DNA of 64,000 bases from Acidicapsa dinghuensis. GTDB lineage: Bacteria > Acidobacteriota > Terriglobia > Terriglobales > Acidobacteriaceae. The position numbers and the translations under genes were made by a program. This document shows positions 36,917-44,934 of the stretch, piece after piece. The stretch spans positions 434,001 to 498,000 of the forward strand of contig NZ_JAGSYH010000004.1 in the NCBI RefSeq assembly GCF_025685685.1, in the 5' to 3' direction. Within the stretch, counting starts at the first letter, position 1. Each line of letters opens with the position of its first letter. The notes under the pieces were generated by a model, which ran no database searches, had not been told where the DNA came from, and worked only from the letters and a program-made list of their open reading frames with translations.

Positions 36917-37315
36917 ATGTCAGCCCGCATCGACTCCATCTCACCCTGCTTCATCGTCAGCGACGTCACCCAATCCATCGCCTTCTACCGCGACCGCCTC
37001 GGTTTCGAAGTCATGTATCAGGACCCCGAAACCAACCCCTTCTTCGCGATCGTCCAACGTGGCAACATCATGCTCTTCCTTAAGAGCGACCGCGAAGCGC
37101 ATCCCCAGCCAAACCACCTCAACCACCACTACATGAAGTGGGACGCCTACCTCTCGGTCCCCGATCCCGAAGCCTTAGCCGCCGAATTCACCACCAACGG
37201 CGCCATCTTCCTCAAACCCCTCGGCATCACCACCGAAAACCTCTTAGGCTTCGAAATCAGCGACCCTGATCAGTACATCCTCTTCTTCGGCCGCCCTGAC
37301 ACGCCCGCAGCCTGA
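36917..37315 (+). CDS. VOC-family protein (glyoxalase/bleomycin-resistance fold)
   Basis: A 132-residue single vicinal-oxygen-chelate domain pair: SPCFIVSDVTQSIAFYRDRLGFEV at the start, then NIMLFLKSD, the second beta-alpha-beta half with PEALAAEFTTNGA, and GFEISDPDQYILFFGRP at the end. The final EISDPD glutamate is the usual metal ligand, and the DYLS-like strand WDAYLSV supplies the other half. Members are dioxygenases, isomerases or binding proteins for drugs. The substrate cannot be told. It lies in the insertion between trmD and rplS. Confidence 0.85.
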   Translation: MSARIDSISPCFIVSDVTQSIAFYRDRLGFEVMYQDPETNPFFAIVQRGNIMLFLKSDREAHPQPNHLNHHYMKWDAYLSVPDPEALAAEFTTNGAIFLKPLGITTENLLGFEISDPDQYILFFGRPDTPAA

Positions 37316-37402
37316 GCCGATACAACATTCCTCACGCCGAGTCCCGCGATTCCCATGGACGGTTCCGTCGCCTCTCAGCCTGCATCCTCGAAACCAGCTG
37401 AC

Positions 37403-37930
37403 TCAATCGACGGCGGCGAACGCAGGCGCGTGTTTCAGCTCACCTGTCGTAACCGTGAGCGACAGCGAGAGTCTGAGCATCATGAAATGGGGTCCGGCGT
37501 ATGGAGACGTGAAGCCTGCGGCGGCTGGCCGCTCAAAACCGAACCTTTTGTAGTAATTTGGATCACCCAGAACGAAGACTGCACTCCAGCCTTCGCTGCG
37601 GGCGCGTTCAATCGCACTCTGAATCAGAGCTGTTCCAATACCGCTGCGCTGCCTTGCGGGAATTACCGATACCGGTGCAAGAGCCAATGCCGGGAATGGA
37701 GCATCCATTTTCGATAACAGAACATGGGCAACAACTTCTTCGTCATCTTCGGCGACGAGCGAAATCACGCTGTCACCGGCTGCTCGTAATCTTTCAACGA
37801 GTTCCGCCTCAGCCGATTGACCAAAGGCCAATGAAATGACCCGGAAAACGGCCTGCCAGTCGCGGGAGCTTTCATCGCGAATGTCAATCACCACTCGATT
37901 TGAACATGGCGTTATACCGCAAACAAGCAT
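37403..37930 (-). CDS. GNAT N-acetyltransferase (YhbS-like)
   Basis: An acetyl-CoA-dependent acyltransferase of about 165-175 residues. The acetyl-CoA loop is PARQRSGIGTALIQ (Q/RxxGxG/A), preceded by the LAPVSV strand and followed by AVFVLGDPNYYKRFGFE, which marks the YhbS group. The true start is uncertain. ATG at 37930 gives an unconserved leader, and a GTG twelve or thirteen codons later gives VIDIRDES, the usual beginning. The substrate is unknown. It is convergent with the VOC gene. Confidence 0.85.
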   Translation of the reverse strand: MLVCGITPCSNRVVIDIRDESSRDWQAVFRVISLAFGQSAEAELVERLRAAGDSVISLVAEDDEEVVAHVLLSKMDAPFPALALAPVSVIPARQRSGIGTALIQSAIERARSEGWSAVFVLGDPNYYKRFGFERPAAAGFTSPYAGPHFMMLRLSLSLTVTTGELKHAPAFAAVD

Positions 37931-38031
37931 GAGACTGTTGGGAATTCAAGCGAGAACCTCCCGTCCATCCGATCCAGCTCAACCTCATGCGTTAGGATGG
38001 AGTCGCCCGTCCGTTCCTCGTCCCAACACCC

Positions 38032-39618
38032 ATGAATCCCTGGCCGCAGCCCATCGCCCCTCTCGGCTCGCTCCCGCTCTCTGCGCTCGCCGCTGCCCTT
38101 CCGCTCGCCGTCATCCTCATCCTCATGGGCATCCTCCGCCGCAGCGGACTCTTCTCCGCCCTCTGCGCCCTCGCCACCGCCGCTGCACTCGTCCTATTCC
38201 TCTGGCACATGCCAGCGCCGCTCATCGCCTGGAGCGCCCTCTATGGCGTCCTCTACGCCATCTGGCCCATCCTCTGGATCGTCTTCACCGCGCTCTGGCT
38301 CTACAACCTCACCCAGGCCACCGGCAAATTCGACCTGCTCCGCCGCTGGATCGAGCAGCATGCCTCCGGCGACCCCGCCGTCCAGGTCCTGCTCGTCGCC
38401 TTTTGCTTCGGAGCGCTCCTCGAAGGCACCGCCGGCTTCGGCGCGCCCGTCGCCATGACCGCATTCCTGCTCGTCAGCCTCGGCCACCCCGCGCGCCGCG
38501 CCGTCCTCACCGCGCTCATCGCCAACACCGCCCCAGTCGCCTTCGGATCGCTCGGCATCCCCATCCTCGCCCTCGCCGGCGTCACCGGACTCCCGCTCAA
38601 CCAACTCTCCGCCATGGCTGGCCGCCAGGTCCCCGTCCTCTCGCTGCTGCTCCCCGCCTATCTCATCCTCGTCACAGACGGCCGCACCGGTCTGCGCAAA
38701 CGCTGGCCCATCGCCCTCGTCACCGGCCTCAGCTTCTCACTCACCCAATTTTTAGTCTCCAACTTCGCCGGTCCTTACCTTGCCGATGTCCTCGCCGCCT
38801 GCATCTCCATCGTTGCAACTGTCGCTTTCCTCAAGCTCCGCCCGCAAAGCACCGTCGCCGAATCCGCCCCAAAAGCCCAACCACTCACCGCGCGCGAATC
38901 CTTTCTCGCCTGGCTTCCCTGGGCACTCCTCTCCGGTATCGTCATCCTCTGGACCTGGCTCAAGCTCATCCCTACCGCGCAGTTCCTCTGGCCCATCCCC
39001 AACCTGCACAACGGAGTGCTCATCACCCTCTACCACCGGCCCTACGCCGCGCTCTATACCTTTCAACCATTCGCCGCCGGAACCGCAGCGCTCGTCGCTA
39101 CCATCCTCACCGCCATCTGCCTGCGCGCCTCCGCCCGCAGCTTCTTCTCAAGCGGCCTCGTAACCTTCCGCCAACTTCTCAAGCCCGGCCTGACGGTGCT
39201 CATCATCGTCGCGCTCGCCTACCTCTACAACTACTCCGGCATGGCCTACACGCTAGGAGCAGCCATCGCACAGGTCGGCCCCGCGTTCCCATTTTTAAGT
39301 GGATTTTTAGGCTGGATCGCCTGCTTCCTATCCGGCTCCGACACCGCCAGTAACCTGCTCTTCGGCAACCTGCAGGTCGCCGCGGCACACCAGCTTCACC
39401 TCAGCCCCATCCTGCTAGCCGCCACCAACACCTGCGGAGCAGTAGCCGGCAAGATGGTCTCACCCCAGAACATAGCCGTCGGAGTCACTACCGTCGGCCT
39501 CATCGGCCAGGAAGGCAAAGTCCTCCGTTCAGCCTTCTTCCACAGCCTTCTGCTGGCAACCATCATCAGCTGCATAGCCTTCGCTCAGGCCTACTGGCTC
39601 CAATGGATGATCCCATAG
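38032..39618 (+). CDS. lldP: L-lactate permease (LctP/LldP family)
   Basis: A 528-residue polytopic carrier with about thirteen helices that imports lactate or glycolate with protons. LctP signatures are present: FCFGALLEGTAGFGAPVAMTA, ANTAPVAFGSLGIP, GWIACFLSGSDTASNLLFG and the final NTCGAVAGKMVSPQNIAVG. No lactate dehydrogenase gene adjoins. It has very high third-position GC, unlike the regulator-like gene 2 kb upstream. No clear ribosome-binding site precedes the ATG. Confidence 0.95.
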   Translation: MNPWPQPIAPLGSLPLSALAAALPLAVILILMGILRRSGLFSALCALATAAALVLFLWHMPAPLIAWSALYGVLYAIWPILWIVFTALWLYNLTQATGKFDLLRRWIEQHASGDPAVQVLLVAFCFGALLEGTAGFGAPVAMTAFLLVSLGHPARRAVLTALIANTAPVAFGSLGIPILALAGVTGLPLNQLSAMAGRQVPVLSLLLPAYLILVTDGRTGLRKRWPIALVTGLSFSLTQFLVSNFAGPYLADVLAACISIVATVAFLKLRPQSTVAESAPKAQPLTARESFLAWLPWALLSGIVILWTWLKLIPTAQFLWPIPNLHNGVLITLYHRPYAALYTFQPFAAGTAALVATILTAICLRASARSFFSSGLVTFRQLLKPGLTVLIIVALAYLYNYSGMAYTLGAAIAQVGPAFPFLSGFLGWIACFLSGSDTASNLLFGNLQVAAAHQLHLSPILLAATNTCGAVAGKMVSPQNIAVGVTTVGLIGQEGKVLRSAFFHSLLLATIISCIAFAQAYWLQWMIP

Positions 39619-39653
39619 ACCTATAGATCACCTAGCCGCGCTTCGGAGCAACC

Positions 39654-39836
39654 TTAATTCCGCTTGCCCGCCCTGTAATCAGAAATGAATTGCTCGGGGT
39701 CAGCCATCTCATGCTCTACTCTGAGCGTTCCGTTCAGCAGGTACAAGATGGCCAAAGGAATACCCACTCCAGTAATGCAAAGGAACCAGAAAATAAACCA
39801 ATTCCCCATGAACTGATAGCGGATGATCTTCGGCAT
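39654..39836 (-). CDS. small single-helix membrane protein
   Basis: A 60-residue protein of unknown function. A short amphipathic start is followed by one long hydrophobic segment (WFIFWFLCITGVGIPLAILYLL) and a charged tail (EHEMADPEQFISDYRAGKRN). I use the ATG at 39836 because AGGA lies nine bases before it. An ATG six codons earlier lacks one. It sits just downstream of trmD on the same strand and may be read with it. Confidence 0.6.
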   Translation of the reverse strand: MPKIIRYQFMGNWFIFWFLCITGVGIPLAILYLLNGTLRVEHEMADPEQFISDYRAGKRN

Positions 39837-39883
39837 GGAGAAAGATCCTATCATGATGTGACTTCAGCTTGAAAAAACAACAG

Positions 39884-40696
39884 CTACACGTTTCCCCCCA
39901 ATCGCGTCAGAATCTCCTCATCTTCCCGCGTCAACTCCGCGTTCTCCAGCAAATCCGGCCGATTCCTCAGCGTCTTCTTAAGCTGTTGCTCCCGCCGCCA
40001 CTTCCGCACTGCCGCATGATCACCGCTCATCAGCACCTCCGGCACCGCCATCCCCCGCCATTCCGCGGGCCGTGTGTAATGCGGATAATCCAGCAATCCG
40101 CCCGCCCCATACTGCGACCGTGGCACCCCCCCCCCATCCGCATCAATCTCCGTATCCGACGCCCCAAAGCTCTCAAATTCGCTCGAAGCCTCATTTCCCA
40201 GCACCCCCGGTACCAGCCGCGCCACTGCATCCACCACCACCGCAGCCGCCAGTTCCCCGCCGCTCAGCACATAATCTCCAATCGAAATCTCGCGGTCGCA
40301 ATACATCTCATTGATCCGCTCATCCACGCCCTCATACCGCCCGCAGATCAGGAGCACTCGCTCCAGCCCCGCCAGTTCCCGGGCAACAGGTTGCGCAAAC
40401 CGCTGCCCCTGCGGCGAAGTCAGAATCACACTCTCGTTCGAGCCTTCGCCACGATCGGAAACCGGTAGCACGCCAATCGAAGCCAGCGCCGCCGCAAGCG
40501 GCTCCGGCTTCAACACCATTCCCTCGCCGCCGCCAAATGGACGATCATCCACAGTCCGGTGCCGGTCATGCGTAAACTCCCGCAGATCGACGATGGAAAT
40601 CTCCACCAATCCCGCAGCCTGCGCCCGGCGCACAATTCCATGCTCGAAAATTCCCCGGAAGAACTCCGGGAAAATGGTCAGAATCTCAAATCGCAT
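39884..40696 (-). CDS. trmD: tRNA (guanine-N1)-methyltransferase TrmD
   Basis: Methylates G37 of tRNAs reading CNN and related codons, preventing +1 frameshifting. The SPOUT trefoil knot is visible: LLICGRYEGVDERI, ISIGDYVLSGGELAA, then GLLDYPHYTRP and PEVLMSGDHAAV. At 270 residues it is slightly longer than usual because of a variable loop at about 170-200. This loop contains a run of ten G (40126-40135) encoding three glycines. A slip in that run would frameshift this essential gene. It belongs to the rpsP-khpA-rimM-trmD run. Confidence 0.96.
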   Translation of the reverse strand: MRFEILTIFPEFFRGIFEHGIVRRAQAAGLVEISIVDLREFTHDRHRTVDDRPFGGGEGMVLKPEPLAAALASIGVLPVSDRGEGSNESVILTSPQGQRFAQPVARELAGLERVLLICGRYEGVDERINEMYCDREISIGDYVLSGGELAAAVVVDAVARLVPGVLGNEASSEFESFGASDTEIDADGGGVPRSQYGAGGLLDYPHYTRPAEWRGMAVPEVLMSGDHAAVRKWRREQQLKKTLRNRPDLLENAELTREDEEILTRLGGNV

Positions 40697-40729
40697 CGGA
40701 ATTTCGCCACCATTCCAGCCCGCATTTCC

Positions 40730-40850
40730 GGGTGCCCCATTCTTTCGGCGTTCTGTGCCGAAAGGGTGGGTACCACCTCAGCTTGCACTACCATACGACC
40801 GTCTTTGCTCTTGTTTTTTGTCTGTCATCCCCGCAGGGGGATCTGCTTCT
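40730..40850 (+). repeat. two dispersed repeats between trmD and rimM
   Basis: 40730-40774 reads GGGTGCCCCATT, then CTTTCGGC (40742-40749) and GCCGAAAG (40757-40764) as an 8-bp stem, then GGTGGGTACCA. It is a hairpin of a kind I associate with Acidobacteria. 40821-40850 is a type-A repeat (TCTGTCATCCCCGCAGGGGG and onward) whose edge reaches the rimM stop codon. Confidence 0.65.
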
Positions 40851-40853
40851 CTC

Positions 40854-41462
40854 TCAACTCGCGTTCAACTCCACCAGCCCCTCAGGCAAAGCCATCTCCA
40901 CCCGCTTCGCATCCAGATCGATGCGCCTCAAATAAGCCTTCGCAAACGGAACCAGGATCTCCCCGTAGCCAGCCCCCTTCACCACCAGCAGCGCCACCGG
41001 CCCAGATTCGCGGTCCACATCCTCAATCTCACCGATAACCCGCTCCATCCCACCAAAAACATCCACCAGCCGGCAGCCGATCAGATCTCCAACATAAACC
41101 TCATCCTCACCCAGTGCTGCTCGTTCGCCTCGCGGAATAGCCACAATTAGCCCCCGCAACTCGTCCGCCTCCGAAATCGAATTCACCCCGGCAAAGTGCA
41201 GCACCACATCGCCCGTCTGTCCAGCTTTGTGCATCCAGTACGAAACCAGCTCCACCTCACGCGGCCGTCCCACGCCGGTTAAGCCTTTCGCGCCAGACAC
41301 ACGACCGCCCTCGCCCGGCAATAACCAGACCCGTTTTCTCTCAGCAAATTTTTCGGGAAAATCAGTAAGAACTTCGGCGAGCACCTCGCCCTTGCGCCCT
41401 TGCGCCCTGCGAATCCGCGCCAGCCACACCCACGCGTCCATCTGCTGCGGCTCACTCGTCAT
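40854..41462 (-). CDS. rimM: ribosome maturation factor RimM
   Basis: Assists assembly of the 30S head by binding S19. The N-terminal domain (WVWLARIRRAQGRKGEVLAEVLTD) and the PRC-barrel (EVYVGDLIGCRLVD... and EILVPFAKAYLRRIDLDAKRVEM) are both present. I use the ATG at 41462 (202 residues). An upstream in-frame start would add a Cys-rich leader. The last residues after LPEGL, including the stop, read into a type-A repeat, so the C-terminus has been reshaped by the repeat. Confidence 0.93.
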   Translation of the reverse strand: MTSEPQQMDAWVWLARIRRAQGRKGEVLAEVLTDFPEKFAERKRVWLLPGEGGRVSGAKGLTGVGRPREVELVSYWMHKAGQTGDVVLHFAGVNSISEADELRGLIVAIPRGERAALGEDEVYVGDLIGCRLVDVFGGMERVIGEIEDVDRESGPVALLVVKGAGYGEILVPFAKAYLRRIDLDAKRVEMALPEGLVELNAS

Positions 41463-41576
41463 CGCGCCGTCACACCCCGGGACACAACAGACCGCGCCGC
41501 CCATCCCAGACTCGCCGAATCCAGATCCGTCGAATCACGCGGCTACCGCAGTCAAAGAAGCCAACCCGGCGGCAGC

Positions 41577-41840
41577 TTAGTCTTCTTCTTCAAGAATATC
41601 GAGCGTATACCGGTGATGCATCTTCATGCTCACCGCGCCAAGAATAGTCCGCACCGATCGCGCGGTCCGGCCCTGTTTCCCGATCACCTTGCCCACATCC
41701 TGCGGAGCTACGCGCAACCGAAGAACTGTGTTCTCTTCCCGGCTGACCGTTTCAACTTCCACCGCTTCCGGCGCGTCCACCAAGGCCTTGGCGATCTCCC
41801 GCACCAGATCATCCACAGAAAGCATATCCATTTGGGTCAT
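41577..41840 (-). CDS. khpA: KH-domain RNA-binding protein KhpA
   Basis: An 87-residue single-KH protein of the YlqC/KhpA type. The GxxG loop is GKQG in VGKVIGKQGRTARSVRTIL. It lies between rpsP and rimM, the standard place for khpA. In other bacteria it binds RNA together with KhpB and affects envelope and cell-size control. Its role in this phylum is not established. A 311-base gap separates it from rpsP. Confidence 0.93.
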   Translation of the reverse strand: MTQMDMLSVDDLVREIAKALVDAPEAVEVETVSREENTVLRLRVAPQDVGKVIGKQGRTARSVRTILGAVSMKMHHRYTLDILEEED

Positions 41841-42151
41841 GCACGTGCTCCATCCCCAAAGCCAACCAGCACTTCAAGTGATATATACACCCAACGAAAC
41901 CGCATACCGTTCCATTCCCGTTCGCACGCCATCAAAGCACACCACTCTCTGATGACCACACAACAAAGCTCCCGGATCTGAGCTTCGATTGACTGCGCGA
42001 AATACTAACAGCATCTCCGTTCCGCCGTCAGCATTCGGAAGCTGCCATGACATTTCTGTCTGGAACTTAAGTGCCTCAAAAAGAACGGATTTTTCGGAAT
42101 CATACACGATTACATCTTTGCAAAAGCAAATCTTGCAAAAAATCCGTTGTC
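41841..42151. other. 311-base gap between rpsP and khpA
   Basis: Unusually long for this operon. The minus strand has a 77-codon open frame (42107 to 41874) whose product shows no features, and its composition is less GC-rich than the neighbours. I do not regard it as a gene. No repeat or terminator is evident. Confidence 0.4.
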
Positions 42152-42406
42152 TTAAGCAGCAGCGGGCGCCGCAGCCGGGAACTTCTTCACCAGTTTCCCG
42201 ACCGTCTCTGACATCTGCGCGCCAACGCCCACCCAGTACTGGATGCGGTCGTGCTTCAAGTCAACGGTTGCCGGGTTAGTGCGGGGGTTGTACGTGCCAA
42301 CCACTTCGATCGAACGCCCATTGCGAGCACGATCCTTCTCAATCACAACCACACGATAATAGGGCTTCTTGGTGGCGCCTACGCGCGCCAGGCGAATCAT
42401 GACCAC
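42152..42406 (-). CDS. rpsP: 30S ribosomal protein S16
   Basis: Early assembly protein of the 30S body. The 84-residue protein starts with the family signature MIRLARVGATKKPYYRVVV and continues with the RNGRSIEVVGTYNP segment. First gene of the rpsP-khpA-rimM-trmD run on the minus strand. GTC ATG is the start at 42406. Confidence 0.97.
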   Translation of the reverse strand: MVMIRLARVGATKKPYYRVVVIEKDRARNGRSIEVVGTYNPRTNPATVDLKHDRIQYWVGVGAQMSETVGKLVKKFPAAAPAAA

Positions 42407-42989
42407 AGTGATGCTTGTCCTTTCGAATCTTGCAAATACGTTTGTGCCTGGAAATCCTTACCAAGGAAGCGGGGATAGGCGCGAAAGCCCTCCGCCGGTC
42501 GCGCAGCCCAACCGATCACACGTAAGCCGCACAAGACACAACAACTAAGTATCGCTGAAATCGGTCGTTCTAGCAACCATTCACAGCGCAGGGTAGTAGG
42601 TCCGTATGAATTGCCTTTCAGGGCCGGTAAATGGGTTCTCTGGCCGCCAGACTCCATCGCAGATTCCAAGGCGCGAACCACTCCCCTGATCCAAAGGGGC
42701 TGTGCGCGGCGAAGTCTGGGCTTTGCGCTGTTATATTTTCGACCTCGTATGGCTCTTGAATCCACGGCGCGCTGTATCGGAGGTTGTTTCTAATACCGGA
42801 CCACCGGCATTCGAGACGGCCTGTTTCCGTCTGCCATGAGACGCTCATTGGATTCCCCCATCCTTGGCTCTGCATGATAGTCCACTGACCGGTCTACCGT
42901 CACAAGAAGCGTCGCCTTCCTTCTTCGACGCAGTCCACCCAAACCCATCGCCGAGACTGCCTCATTGCACTGATTTTCCGTGAAATTGT
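42407..42989. other. 583-base region upstream of rpsP, no gene seen
   Basis: Several short open frames cross this region on both strands but overlap one another and show no protein-like pattern. It must contain the rpsP promoter. A TATAAC on the minus strand near 42734 is the best -10-like site, but I see no matching -35. No repeat of the types found elsewhere is present. Confidence 0.4.
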
Positions 42990-43892
42990 CTATTTCGCCG
43001 GAAACAAAAACCTCAGCATCGGCCGCACACGTGTAGACCAGCTGGCCTCGTCATGCGTCCCGCCACGAATCCGCTCAAAGTGCAGCGTCTCATCATCCAC
43101 CCAGCCGTTATCCCGCAACCGTTCCGCCAGCGCCTGCGCATCTTTCAGCGTCATCCTGCCTTCATGATCCCCGGCGTCCAGCCAAACCCTCGGCCTATGC
43201 TCCAGCAGTGGCCCCAGCTCGCTCACCACACCCAGAATGCTCCGGTGATTCCACCAAACGCTCGGCGACAGCACCGCCAGCTTCCCAAAGCTTTCCGCAT
43301 TCTTCAATCCCAGGTACATCGTCACCAGTCCACCTAGCGACGACCCACCCAGCCCGGTAAACTCCCTCTCCACGCGCACTCTATATTGCTCGGCAATCCA
43401 CGGAATCAGCTCCAGCGTCAGCAGCGCCCCATACGAGTCCGCCTCGCCTCCGCCCATTTGCCAGTCGCGCTCGTGCGTATATTCCGCCAGCCGCCGGTCG
43501 CCCGTGTTGTAGATGCCCACAATCACCAGCGGCTCAACCTCGCCAGCCTCAATCGCGGCGTCCGCGTGCTCCCGCACCATCCACGTCTTACCCTTCACAT
43601 ACGAGGTCGCCGGATCGAACAGATTCTGCCCATCATGCAGATACAGCACCGGATACATCCGCCGCACATCGTCCTCATACCCCGGCGGCAAATACACAAT
43701 CACATCCCGCGCATCCGGCAAAAACCGGCTCCGAAATCCCCGGTGCACCTTTAGCCGCTCATGCGGAGTCTCAGCCTCCATCCGCTCCGTCGGAGCATGC
43801 CACCCCGGCAACGGAATCGATGAAACTTGAGCTTCAAACTCCCCGCGTTGCTCCAACCCTGTCTTCCTCCGTCCCGGCTTCTTTTTAGGCAT
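42990..43892 (-). CDS. putative esterase (Fes/EstD-like alpha/beta hydrolase)
   Basis: A cytoplasmic 300-residue alpha/beta hydrolase of the putative-esterase family. The nucleophile elbow is GLGGSSLGG. An acid is likely in VWLDAGDHEG, and the catalytic His in GGTHDEASW. YLPPGYEDDVRRMYPVLYLHDGQNLF is the conserved first strand and oxyanion region. A basic, lysine-rich N-terminus (MPKKKPGRRK) precedes the domain. I use the ATG at 43892. A TTG seven codons earlier is an alternative. The substrate is unknown. It is divergent from a second esterase-fold gene at 44206. Confidence 0.85.
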   Translation of the reverse strand: MPKKKPGRRKTGLEQRGEFEAQVSSIPLPGWHAPTERMEAETPHERLKVHRGFRSRFLPDARDVIVYLPPGYEDDVRRMYPVLYLHDGQNLFDPATSYVKGKTWMVREHADAAIEAGEVEPLVIVGIYNTGDRRLAEYTHERDWQMGGGEADSYGALLTLELIPWIAEQYRVRVEREFTGLGGSSLGGLVTMYLGLKNAESFGKLAVLSPSVWWNHRSILGVVSELGPLLEHRPRVWLDAGDHEGRMTLKDAQALAERLRDNGWVDDETLHFERIRGGTHDEASWSTRVRPMLRFLFPAK

Positions 43893-44089
43893 CGGCTCAA
43901 ACCCCACACTCAACCGGCAACACCAGCCGGCAAATGTGAATTTTCGTAGCCTGTGGCTGTTACAGTATCAAAAACAGCCGTCCTGCAGAAATGCCCCAAA
44001 CCGTGCAAAACACGCCCATCCCGGCAGCCTCCTCCATCGGTCTTCATGAGAAACGTCAATCGACGAACCTCCTCGGAATGGAAGTGAAG

Positions 44090-44160
44090 GGAGCCGGAGG
44101 TTTCAACCCCCGGAATCAGCTCTCGCAACGACCGAGGGCTTTAGCCCCGGGCTTTCTCAA
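44090..44160. repeat. palindromic repeat pair in the divergent esterase spacer
   Basis: GGGGG-TT-GAAACC-like and GAGGGCTTTAGCCCC hairpins lie close together, the second with GGGCT-TT-AGCCC arms. They belong to the same broad class as the hairpins near 29325-29410. The rest of the 313-base spacer holds nothing I can name. Confidence 0.5.
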
Positions 44161-44205
44161 CGATCCAATCTATCTCCACAAAACCGCCGGCAACGAGGTA
44201 ACTCA

Positions 44206-44916
44206 ATGAACCGTGAATATCACAAGTGGTACTCATCCCGCCTCGGCCGCGACATGGAGCTGCAAGTCTTCGGCCATACCGGCGTGCCCGTCCTCGTCTT
44301 CCCCACCTCCGGCGGACGTTTCTTTGAGTTCGAAGACCGCGGCATGGTTTCATCCATCGGTGGAAAAATCGACCGCGGCGAAATCCAGCTCTACTGCGTC
44401 GACTCCGTCGATATGGAAAGCTGGTACAACCGTAACGTCTCGCCACGCTGGCGCATCGCCCGCCACGTCCAGTACGAGGACTACCTCATCCACGAAGTCG
44501 TCCCCCTCATCCGCAACAAAAACTGGAACCCGAACCTTGTCGCCCTCGGCTGCAGCTTCGGAGGCTTCCACGCCACCAACATCGCCTTCCGCCATCCCGA
44601 CGTCTTCACCGGCCTGCTCTCCATGTCAGGCGCATTCGACATGTCGCGATTCATGCATGGCTACCACGACGACGACGTCTACTTCAACACACCGCCTCAG
44701 TACCTCAAAAACCTCTCCGACCCGTGGTTCTTCGAGCGCTACCGCCGCAACACCTACATCCTCGGCACCGGTTGGGACGACCAATGCCTCGGCGACAACC
44801 AATACCTCGACGGCATCCTGAGCTGGAAAGAAATCCCCCACAAGCTCTACATCTGGGACACATGGAACAGCCACGACTGGCCTACTTGGAAGATGATGAT
44901 GAACGAGTATCTCTGA
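44206..44916 (+). CDS. esterase-family protein, alpha/beta hydrolase
   Basis: A 236-residue cytoplasmic hydrolase. It shows GHTGVPVLVFPTSGGRFFEFEDRGMV at the start, the nucleophile elbow ALGCSFGGFHA (GxSxGG), TYILGTGWDDQC near the acid position and the catalytic His in NSHDWPTWKMM at the C-terminus. It belongs to the short form of the putative-esterase family, often annotated simply as esterase. GAGG precedes the ATG. It is divergent from the longer esterase at 42990, and the two may act on related substrates. Confidence 0.85.
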   Translation: MNREYHKWYSSRLGRDMELQVFGHTGVPVLVFPTSGGRFFEFEDRGMVSSIGGKIDRGEIQLYCVDSVDMESWYNRNVSPRWRIARHVQYEDYLIHEVVPLIRNKNWNPNLVALGCSFGGFHATNIAFRHPDVFTGLLSMSGAFDMSRFMHGYHDDDVYFNTPPQYLKNLSDPWFFERYRRNTYILGTGWDDQCLGDNQYLDGILSWKEIPHKLYIWDTWNSHDWPTWKMMMNEYL

Positions 44917-44934
44917 CAATCCTCGTTTCCCAAT

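Noticed and set aside
37836-39353. Long plus-strand frame over the lactate permease
   Set aside because: Out-of-frame reading of a high-GC permease gene; almost only Arg, Pro and His.
41874-42107. 77-codon frame between khpA and rpsP
   Set aside because: No recognisable features, not part of the conserved operon in other bacteria as far as I know, and no ribosome site.
42397-42875. Overlapping minus-strand frames upstream of rpsP as small genes
   Set aside because: They overlap each other and the rpsP start, begin without ribosome sites and show no protein-like pattern.
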